Of a DNA stretch of 64,000 nucleotides, positions 1 through 9,000 are shown piece by piece. The notes beneath the pieces were generated by a model that did no database searches, was not told the origin of the DNA, and was given only the letters and a program-made list of their open reading frames with translations. The translations under genes were made by a program, and so were the position numbers. Where the stretch lies: positions 110,000-173,999 of the forward strand of contig KN805390.1 of NCBI GenBank assembly GCA_000818945.1, read 5' to 3'. Source of the DNA: Schizochytrium sp. CCTCC M209059. Taxonomy: Eukaryota > Sar > Bigyra > Thraustochytrida > Thraustochytriidae. Position 1 is the first letter of the stretch. Every line of letters begins with the position of its first letter.

Positions 1-3000
1 GACAGGCTCGTGCACAGACGCAACTCGGGCGAGGGCGACGTCACCGGCCCCGAGGCACGCGTAGGACCCGCCGCCGGCGACGGGACCCGGCAGGGATCCG
101 AGGAGAAGAACACGAACCGCAAGACCTCCCCCGATGTACTCAAGATCGGCGGCCAGAGCCATGGCAAGCACGCCGACGACCAGGACAAGGTCGCCTTCTT
201 CGCCTCGCAGCTTCTGCTCTCCAAGGTGCGCTCGCAGTGGTCCAAGGTCAACCCCCAGCAGCGCGAACGGGTCTACCAGCTCATGTCCAACCTTATCGAA
301 GGCGGCATGCACGGTGACACCAGCCCGCTTATTCAGTCCCGATTCCGTCTCATCCTCGCAGCCGTCTGTGTGCGCAGCGTGCTGCAGCGTCCCAGCCTTC
401 TCAAAACCGCCGTTGAAAAGTTCATGAAACCACCAATCCGCGACGGCTTCGAGTTTTTGCGCCTCATCGTCGAGGAGCTCGAACTCTGCTGGTTCTTTCT
501 CAACGATGAGGAGAAACAGGCGACCCATGCGACCATTATTGACCTTCGCACTCTCACCCTCGACCTCCTCGATCGCGCCATGGTGCTCTACGGGGAAAAT
601 AACCTTGCGGAGGACGTTGCCAAGAGCGCCATCCAGTGCCTGAACTCCTGGACTGCTAGTGTCATCATCTCAGAGATCCCATCCGAGAACAAGACGCGCA
701 AAGAAAATCAAATTGTTAATCTTGGCATTGGCCTGCGCCAAATCCTCATGCGCCGCGCCTCTGGACATGCCATTGCCGAGTGGATTGCTCACCTCATCAA
801 TCGTTGCGAGCCCGGCAGCGCACTCTTCCAGCACAGCATCACCATTCTCGTCGACACCCTCTCGGATCAGTCGTACACGTCGATCCTCTCGCTGCGCGAA
901 GATGAATTGGAGAACTACCGCTGGGGCGTCGATCTCTTGGCTGGCGCTCTTCTTACTGCCTTCGACACCGTTGTACAGTGGCGCAGCACGCAGCCCCCCG
1001 CCGATAGCGACGATCTCGAGGCCGGCTATGAAGATTTGGCCGTCGACCCCATGCGGCTCAAGTGGCGCGGCGTGTGCATGGGCGCCGCTGCGCTCTGCGC
1101 ACAGCACCTTCGCTGCTTGCTTTTCTTTTGCGAGGCCTCGCGGGTTCGCGTCGTGCACATTTTGCTATATGGCGTGGAGAACCCGGTTGACCTGCCCACT
1201 CTCGAGGCTTGCCTCGACTTTTGGGACGTTGCAGGAGATGGTTTTCACGGGTGCTACAGCTTCATTGCAGAGTGGCGCCGGCGTCATCCCGGCGGGACGC
1301 TGGTCCGCAAGTTGCCTGCGATCCTTACGCGCGACGGAAGTCTCGAGCTCTTTTCCATGCTGGTCACAGGGTTTGTCAGTTGCACAGCGGCCAGTCTTCG
1401 AGCCCAGGATGGTTCGGCCGCTGGCCTCCGCCTGCGCCACCGTATCTTTGATACGTTAATCAACCTCTGCATGTGCTGGCCCGAACTCGAGCAGCGTCAG
1501 CTTCCAGATGCACCAGGTGCACCGCAGTCAGCTGGGGTTGGTGTTGGCCTCAGTGCGCAAAACAACAGCAGCAACAGCAGCAACAGCAGCGGCGGCAGTG
1601 GAGCGAGTTCCACGGGCGGCACCACTGTTAACGGAGTGCAGGACTTTAGACAGCTTGGTCAGACGAATACAGACAACAAGAACAGCAGCAGCAGCAACAA
1701 CAACAACAAGAACAGCAACGGCAATGGCAATGGTGGACTGAGCGGCCATGGCCTCTGGATGAGCGAAGGCAACGGAAACGGAAACGGGAACGGGGCCGTG
1801 CCGTCGGGCCAGGCCCCTCTCAGCAACGGCGACGGCCTGCGGGCTCGCAATGCGGGCGATAGCTTTGTACGCCACGTCCTACTTCTTTTGCACGCCAAAC
1901 TTCGCTCCGAGGGCATGGACAATTCGCTGCGCCTTCAGGCCATTGTCAAATGTCTCATTGCAGTGTCAGAGGCCGAAGATTCTCTAGAATACGACGACGA
2001 TGATGACGCCGATGATGACTCGAGCGATGACGAAAACCTAGAGGGCGACGAGCTCTTGGACGAAGAGGACGGTACGCAAAACTATGCCGAAGGGTCCGAC
2101 TCACTCGGCGGCGGCTCGCCAAATACCTTTCGTAGTCAAAACAACGATCGATCCGCGCAGTACATGGGCAAAGATTGGCAAGGCTCCGGCCCCGATGTTG
2201 CTTTCCGCCACCAGGGTGACCTCACGGGCAGCTTGTCGCGCCCGCAGAGTACGTCGTTGTCGGGCCAGGCATCCCCGGGGACTCGGCAAAAACCACCGCG
2301 CACGGTAAGCTCCGATAGCTGCGGATCAACGGGGCGAATGAGCCCCGTTGACGAGGACCTCGGGGAGTCCGTAAATGGATCGACCCGGACGATGGACTCG
2401 CGTGGCAGGGCCTTTTCGCTGTCTACAAACCATACGGCGCAGCGGAGGGCGGCCGCCGCCTCGCTCGCCTCGCTCTGGATTGACCTTCTCACTGACCTCA
2501 TGGACTGGAGCTGGACCACGTCAGACTCGAGCGTGCGCAAGGCCGTCTGTGAGCTGCTCGGAGAGGTGACACGCATCGCGCGCACGCGCGCTTCAAGCCC
2601 GATCAACGGCCAAGGCCCGGGCTCCGCCCTCTGCCAGGCGATTGGATACCTTCTCACCTCTGTCGCGGTCGTGAATGGCAACACGTGTCTCGAGGCCTCG
2701 CAAGCTTTGCTCAACCTCGGTCGCAAAGCCGCCGCCAAACCGTGGGTTCTCAAAGAGCTGCAATCGTGCCAGTTTGTCGTTTCGCCCGTCAATGCAAACG
2801 GCCAATTCCGTCACGACAAACAAGTCAAGGTACTCACGGGCGTCGAGGGTCTTGTTCTCCACTTTGATGAGGCGGAGGAGGTTCGCAACGCCTTTGTACT
2901 TTCACCGCTCACATGCGCCATCGTTCGCGAAAGCATCACGAACTTGGCGTTTCGTTATGTGCATCTTTTGCGCCATACGCAAGAAACCGAGGCGCGCGTT

Positions 3001-4425
3001 CAGATGCTGCGAGGCTGCCTCGAGCGCCAGCTCGGGCCGAGCGCCCAGATCTTGCGATCAGCGCGCGCCGCGCCAGACGACGCAGACCTTGACGAATTGA
3101 GCCGTGCCGTGTCGGCCGCTCTGCTCACCTTTAAACACGTTCTTCGCGCTCTTGATACGGCCGACACGGGGCGACGCGGACGGCAGCTTGCCGTCAGCGC
3201 GACGATGCCCCTCTTCCAGGTCATCTGGCCAGACATTGCGGCGGTTTGTTCTCGCCTCATCCGCGTCGCCAGGCCTCAGGAGCAGACCGATCGCGTCGCG
3301 GACCCCCTCAACGCGACCGTAAATCTGGAGTTCCGCCAGCCCGGTACGGGCGTTCCATACGGCCGCCAGAGCGCTATTCGTCTCATTACCATCTTTACAG
3401 GCCTCTACGACCAGCTTGCGTCGTGCTTTGGAGCCAGCGCAGCGCCTTTTGTACCCGATATGATTGACCACATGGTCTCGAGTTTCGCCGTGTCCTCGGA
3501 ACCTTCGTGCCTCAAAGCACTGGCGGCGCTGCCCCTCATGACGGGCAAGATTTGGAATGAGGCTGATCACAATGCCGACGCCGCTGCTCTCACGCGCGCC
3601 GTCTCTTTTATGGTGCGCGAGCTCACGCAGCTGCTCGTCCGTGCGGCGCCTTCGTCCCCGGGCCCGCAGGTAGGCTCTGTTAAGGCCTCACCGCATCTGC
3701 TCGAACCCCCTGTTCGGGTCGTCCTTTCGGACGATTTGGCTGAAGGCGAGGTTGCGCGCTACTTTTTCACAATCTGTGATTTGGTCGTCCGCTCTCGCTC
3801 TGAAATCATGCTCCGCACGACGGTTCCCCTCGCTGCACATAATCCGTCCCAGCACCAACAGCACCCACAGCAAACGACTGCGACCGTGCTCGAGGTATGC
3901 ATTGTCGCTGCTGTCGACGTGCTGGATCAGGGCATGCAAGGGATGGGCTTTAACGTTCGACAAGGCCAGGCGGTGTGCAACTTTATCACGCAAGCCGTGA
4001 AAACCGCGAGCGCTTCGAGTGGCGAGGCCTCTGCCCTGGTGGCCGCATATAAACCCTTTTTGCTTGCGGCTGCGCTGCACTTCCTCGCGGGCCAGGCCGA
4101 CCAACGATACATGGTGCGTACGAACCTCGTGGTCGACCTCTTGCGCGCCGTGTTGCAGACTAAGGCGAATGGCTTTGATGCCGGCAGCACCCTTACAACC
4201 ATTCTCACTTCTTCGGCTCACAGCAAGCTCCCAGCGCCCACAAAGCAGGCCGTCTATGACCGCCTCGAAAAGCTACCACTTGACCCAGCCGCTTGCAAGG
4301 CAGCTGTTTCTGACGTCGCACTCTTGCTTTCAGGTCACATGCAGCCCTCTGCGGCTGGACAGTGGCCTCCGGAGACAAGAGCAGAGACTGCTCATGGCGA
4401 GAATCAATTCGTCAATGTCGCCTAA
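1..4425 (+). CDS. Importin-13/transportin-3-like karyopherin (5' end outside window)
   Basis: The reading frame is already open at base 1, so the start lies upstream; 1474 codons are seen here. The first part (FFASQLLLSKVRSQW, then helical pairs) resembles the exportin-1-like N-terminal region of the importin-13/transportin-3 branch of beta-karyopherins, and the rest is alpha-helical HEAT-like sequence. These proteins carry cargo such as SR-type factors through nuclear pores under Ran control. The chain is longer than the roughly 900-1000 residues usual in the family. The excess is a disordered insert from about codon 505 to 810, with Asn/Ser/Gly runs (from base 1561) and an acidic stretch (from about 1985). 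HEAT-like sequence resumes at about 2440. A poly(A)-like AATAAA follows the stop at 4539. The family call rests on the N-terminal motif and overall helical pattern. Confidence 0.7.
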   Translation, partial: DRLVHRRNSGEGDVTGPEARVGPAAGDGTRQGSEEKNTNRKTSPDVLKIGGQSHGKHADDQDKVAFFASQLLLSKVRSQWSKVNPQQRERVYQLMSNLIEGGMHGDTSPLIQSRFRLILAAVCVRSVLQRPSLLKTAVEKFMKPPIRDGFEFLRLIVEELELCWFFLNDEEKQATHATIIDLRTLTLDLLDRAMVLYGENNLAEDVAKSAIQCLNSWTASVIISEIPSENKTRKENQIVNLGIGLRQILMRRASGHAIAEWIAHLINRCEPGSALFQHSITILVDTLSDQSYTSILSLREDELENYRWGVDLLAGALLTAFDTVVQWRSTQPPADSDDLEAGYEDLAVDPMRLKWRGVCMGAAALCAQHLRCLLFFCEASRVRVVHILLYGVENPVDLPTLEACLDFWDVAGDGFHGCYSFIAEWRRRHPGGTLVRKLPAILTRDGSLELFSMLVTGFVSCTAASLRAQDGSAAGLRLRHRIFDTLINLCMCWPELEQRQLPDAPGAPQSAGVGVGLSAQNNSSNSSNSSGGSGASSTGGTTVNGVQDFRQLGQTNTDNKNSSSSNNNNKNSNGNGNGGLSGHGLWMSEGNGNGNGNGAVPSGQAPLSNGDGLRARNAGDSFVRHVLLLLHAKLRSEGMDNSLRLQAIVKCLIAVSEAEDSLEYDDDDDADDDSSDDENLEGDELLDEEDGTQNYAEGSDSLGGGSPNTFRSQNNDRSAQYMGKDWQGSGPDVAFRHQGDLTGSLSRPQSTSLSGQASPGTRQKPPRTVSSDSCGSTGRMSPVDEDLGESVNGSTRTMDSRGRAFSLSTNHTAQRRAAAASLASLWIDLLTDLMDWSWTTSDSSVRKAVCELLGEVTRIARTRASSPINGQGPGSALCQAIGYLLTSVAVVNGNTCLEASQALLNLGRKAAAKPWVLKELQSCQFVVSPVNANGQFRHDKQVKVLTGVEGLVLHFDEAEEVRNAFVLSPLTCAIVRESITNLAFRYVHLLRHTQETEARVQMLRGCLERQLGPSAQILRSARAAPDDADLDELSRAVSAALLTFKHVLRALDTADTGRRGRQLAVSATMPLFQVIWPDIAAVCSRLIRVARPQEQTDRVADPLNATVNLEFRQPGTGVPYGRQSAIRLITIFTGLYDQLASCFGASAAPFVPDMIDHMVSSFAVSSEPSCLKALAALPLMTGKIWNEADHNADAAALTRAVSFMVRELTQLLVRAAPSSPGPQVGSVKASPHLLEPPVRVVLSDDLAEGEVARYFFTICDLVVRSRSEIMLRTTVPLAAHNPSQHQQHPQQTTATVLEVCIVAAVDVLDQGMQGMGFNVRQGQAVCNFITQAVKTASASSGEASALVAAYKPFLLAAALHFLAGQADQRYMVRTNLVVDLLRAVLQTKANGFDAGSTLTTILTSSAHSKLPAPTKQAVYDRLEKLPLDPAACKAAVSDVALLLSGHMQPSAAGQWPPETRAETAHGENQFVNVA

Positions 4426-4805
4426 GACTTTGTATGTCTCCTCGGAACCTCGCTGTGCCTTGAATGAGCGAGGCTGCGCAAGGTCCTAGCGAACCTACCT
4501 GGTCGGCGATGCGTTTGGCTCCGCATTTCTCCTCGAACAATAAAGAAAGCAAAAAAGAAAAGAAAAAGCTCTCCTGGTTGGCTCCTTGGTCTTGTAAACT
4601 ATCTTGCTTCGGGTTTGGGTCCATCTACGTGCATAAGCTGGCTCGTGAGTCTTGCTGACATGAACGTAGGTCACAAGACAGCGATATTTTCTCAGCCATT
4701 TGCCTCTTTGCCTCTACTACGCCGCAGCCAAGGCCAAAAACCACAACATAGCCGAACAAACAAACACGGAAAAGAAAAAAAGATCTCTTGATCGACTAGC
4801 GCAAC
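4426..4805. other. Intergenic: karyopherin 3' flank and COA4 promoter
   Basis: No gene is seen. AATAAA at 4539-4544 followed by an A-rich stretch is a plausible poly(A) signal for the upstream gene. A second A-rich stretch lies just before the COA4 start at 4806. Confidence 0.5.
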
Positions 4806-5290
4806 ATGGACACCGACGAACAGGTCGAGCGCGCAGGCTGCGCGCAGCAGTACGAGGATCTGCAGCTCTGCATGGCGGACAACGATCGCGACTGGGCCAA
4901 GGTAAGAAGGGGTCGCTCGCTTGCAAGCGTCAAGGCCAAGGGGTCGGTCATATTGACCATTGCTCATGGCGATTGGCCGTGCTCTCGGTCAGCCAAACGA
5001 GGTGCCTGTTTCGCTGTCTTTGTTGTCTGCGTTTAGAAGGTTTGTTTTTCTGCGAGGAAGACTCACCCACCCACCAACATAAGATTGGCATTGCATTGCA
5101 CTTTTGTCGCAAAAGGCTGAGGCTGTGTTTTCGATGGCCAACTCAAGCAAGAGAGGCTGACGAAGATGAAAATGCTTGGCGATTTACACAACAACAACAG
5201 TGTCAAGAAAAGGTCAAGGCTTGGAAAGACTGCTTCAACGGAGCGAAGAAAACTGAGAACTCGGGACCCACAAAGCCTGCTTCAAAGTAA
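4806..5290 (+). CDS. COA4: Cytochrome c oxidase assembly factor 4, twin CX9C protein (two exons)
   Basis: Exon 1 is 4806-4901 and exon 2 is 5201-5290, giving 61 residues. The intron (4902-5200, 299 bases) starts GTAAGA and ends ACAACAG and is phase 0. The spliced protein has two CX9C motifs, CAQQYEDLQLC and CQEKVKAWKDC, with the RDW signature just before the second. That spacing and the DW residues match COA4, a small intermembrane-space protein folded by the Mia40 disulfide relay and needed for cytochrome c oxidase assembly. The intron falls immediately before the first Cys of the second pair. Neither exon alone makes a CHCH fold, which supports the splice model. The protein is shorter than animal COA4 because its N-terminal extension is short. 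Confidence 0.85.
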
Positions 5291-6099
5291 ACTCGCCGAG
5301 TGAGTAGTATTAGGTAACGAATGCGAATCAACTCTCTACAGTTGTAATGTAAACGTGAACGCCTAGCATAGCATACCAAAGACCACTTCTTTGCCGAAGC
5401 TACTGTTCTACGGACCCACTTTGACTTCTGACGGTTGCGCCTTCTCCCGTCGCCGAGGAACCGCGAGAGAGTGTAGAAGAAATGTAAGAGCAATCAAGGG
5501 GGTAAAATTAACGTACTCTGAACGCAATAGTAGCCCGAAGGTCATATTGTTTTAAGCTTCCTCGTTGTCGCATGACGCTCGATCGATTGCAGCCGCAAAA
5601 CGCGCGTGAGCGTCCATGCTCCTTCGTGCGAGTCCGAGCCCCATGATGGCAGCTTGCAAGTACGGAAAATGCGTTGTGCAAATTGGGGTTCCGCAACAGT
5701 TGACTCCGCTTTTGGCGTTGTGATCGATCGATCGATCATTCGATCGATCGAAAGGGCAAGGTTTTGGCCAGACACGAATCAACCCCCGCGCGTAGCAGTC
5801 CCGGGCGCGGGCAGAGTCAGGGGTAGGCGCCTAGGTTGGGTCGCGAGAGCAGTGGCGTCGCGAAGGCTCGGTCTCTGTCTGTCGGGACGGGACTGAGTTG
5901 GCGGCCAAGGTGTTTGACGCTTTCTTTCGCCTCGCCATTCTCGGAACGGCAAAGCCCTTTGGGGAGCGAGGGAACTCGAGCGGACGACTTCGTTGGGAAG
6001 AACACCAACTTCAAAGAGAGAAAAGAAGGAGGAGAAGAAGAAGAAGAAGAAAAAGAGGAAGGAATTGGACTATCCTTCTATTTTGTGCAAAACATCACC
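5291..6099. other. Intergenic: COA4 3' flank and SCAPER leader
   Basis: No convincing gene is seen. The stretch holds a GATC-based palindromic repeat at 5722-5750 and a GA-rich leader (6014-6062) before the SCAPER start. The SCAPER frame stays open upstream to about 5836 but has no in-frame ATG there. Confidence 0.5.
5722..5750. repeat. GATC tetranucleotide repeat
   Basis: GATCGATC units on both sides of a central ATT form a nearly self-complementary stretch of about 29 bases. Confidence 0.8.
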
Positions 6100-9000
6100 A
6101 TGGCCACAACTCCTTCGTTCTTCTTGCTGACTCCTCTTGAAGATGAAGAAGATCACCTCTCCGAGAATGATGGAAGAGACGACTCTGAAGACCTGGTCGT
6201 AGGCACTTCGAATCAGACAAAGGCCCAAGTCCCCGTAGGATCCGCTAGCACCGATGCTGGCGGCGCTTGGACCCAGGTTCGAAGCCGTAAACCTCAAAAG
6301 AAAAAGCCCTCGCGAAGCACCAAGCCCACGGAACGACGAAGAAGCTCTTCAAACAGCGTAGGCAGCTTCCCTGGAAATTCATCTACAGCCTCGTCAGAAT
6401 CCTCGAACGAGAGCAGAGAAAACCGTCGCAAATCTAATGACTTTGCGCTGCAGTCGCGCTGGAAACAACAGAACCAAAATCAGTCCCATCAGCAAACTTC
6501 GCGTGGCCCGCGTCTGAGCGCTCATCGTGACTCCAGATTAGGCCGTGCGTGGACGCAAGACAACGTACAGCGTGCCCCTAACCAGCTTCGCAAACCCGGT
6601 GCCGTCTCTTGGCATGTGCCGCATCACGCGCATCCCTCTCAGCGTCACGAATCCTCTGAGGACACCAAGCTTGCGCGCAATGAAGATACGAGACCCGGTT
6701 CCGCGAAGAGCGCCAACGACCACCGAAAAAATCCTGCGGTCAAGACACACGATCCCAATCGTCCCAGCCATTCTGTTGGCTGCAGTGACAAGAGCACCAG
6801 CAACTACAACAACCACAATAATAACAACAAAGACGACATTGAGGTCGATACTTTGAATACGTCGAAACAGGCTGGGGGGGATACTGCCCGTGGCGTTGAT
6901 AGTATCAGGCCGACGAACACTCGCTCTTCTTCCATATCCTCTTCCTGCACTTACTCGGTTCGTCCTTCGGTCGTCCAGAAGCCATACGACCTTAGCGATG
7001 CGAGACAACCTGAAGTGCATGGGAGCAGCCAAAACGCGTGTTCTGTTGCAGAACAGCAGGAAGACCAAAAAAGCGTACCTGAGACCGACATTGATTCCTC
7101 TTGTGGGCTTGATGCAGCGACTGGCGTCGAGATGGAAAAGGGACCAAAGGCCGATGAGAATATTGATGCTTGCTTGATCAGAGACGACAAAAGCAACGCA
7201 GGCGCTGCAGCAGCGAATGAAGCGGTCAATGAGGGTTCTGACACGGAAGCACCATATGACAGCGAGCACGAACGATCTCTGGATGCGATTAATCGAGAGA
7301 AACTCCGCGCAAAGATATGGAATATCCTTTTTCGCAATGTGACGCGAACCATCGACGAGTTGTACTACATGTGCGAGTTCGACAGCTCCGACGAACAATG
7401 TGGCAAGGCAGAGGATCTTTTGTCCACGTGTCTCACCGACTTTGGCGAATTGCGCGCTCGCATTCAGGCCCAGACTGCCAGTGCACGCCAGGGACCTGGC
7501 AAGGCCTCTTTTACAGGAAGACCCGGGTCCGCAAAAGCTCTGGCATGGGAAGTACGCAAGAGTCAGGCGGTACCATCACCAGTGACACTACTTTTTGGTT
7601 CGCATCTGCAAGAAGAAGAAGGTGGGCTTGAGAGCGCTGGTCTGGAGACAAGAGTTGCCCTGGATGCAGCGGCCGAGGAAGAAATGTCTTTGCTGCACCA
7701 ACGATCGCTGCAAAGCCTCAACGCCTCATCAACTCGTGGCACAATTGATTTCAACAGCAGTAATACGGAACCTTCGCTTTTCGGCGACGACCGCGTCGGC
7801 CAGACAGCGCATGAACTTCCAAACACAGTCTCTACATCCTCGGCATGGGTGCGCAAGCCACGTATCGTCACCGAGTCTCCACGAAGAGCGGCACAGACAT
7901 ATGGAACTGTCACGTCTCGTGCTGATGGGCAAGGTTTCCAAACAAAAGGTAGAGTCGTGCTGCGAAGACCCACGCCCGTGCGTGCAGGACCGCTTTCTTC
8001 ATCGTCTTCAAAGAAACGCGTCTCTCTTCGCGTTGCCACCGCTCCGATCTCAGCACAAGAAACCTCATTCACTCCATCTTCTCCACGAGAAGAAGATTTG
8101 GGAATCATACCCGCGTCGGCGCGCGATGGAAGTCGTCAAGGGGGTGAATCGGTCGCCGAGGACCCAGAGGAATCTGCTTTTGGAGTCCACAGGACCGCCA
8201 AGAGTGCAGGGCCAGCGCCATCTCCTCGGCCCTCAGTATTCACCTTTGATGACGTCGAAGACGCCGAGAGTGGTCTTCGATGGGGAGACGAAGAAGTCGG
8301 GCTAACGCAAGATGCGGTAGACTCCATGGACATTGTCTCGCCCAACAGAAAGCGCTCCTGTGATGTATGCAGACGTCGCGTGGTGCCGGCTGCGGGGGAT
8401 CAGGAAACGTGTTCGGCATGCCTTAGCAAGGCAGGAATGCTACGCACGCTACACCAAAAGCTCTCCAGTCCAGAGCGCCGCAAGCCAAGTCCGTCCGAGA
8501 CGAAGAGAAGGCAAACCCGGAAGCAGACCACGGCGCGTTTGAATAGGGAGAAGATCGACTTGCAGCGGCAAGCCAAGCTGCGACTTCAGACCTCGCGACA
8601 GGAGCAGATTGCAAAGACGAAAGAAGAAGTCATGCTCGCGCAAAATCGCGCCATCCACGAGCGGCTCGAACGAGCTGCAGTTGCGCGAGAGGCCAAGCTC
8701 AAGAGCGTTGCGAAAAAGGCCGAAAATGAGGCTCGCAAGGTCAACGAGGTCCAGTTCATTAACGAGATGACTGAGCAGGATCGCACAGCGCAGCTGCACA
8801 AAAAGCTCGAGGACGGGGAGAAGCGGCGTCTTGTATTCATTGGGTCAATTCGCGAAAAGGCAGAGAAGCAAAACGAGCGCGTCGAGGCTCGTCGTCTTCG
8901 CGAAGAAGATCGCGAGCGCCAGCTGCGCGAGGCCATGCAGAAGCGACACGAAGAAGCCGAACGACGCAAAGCCGAGGCGCTCGAGGAACAGCGCAGAAAA

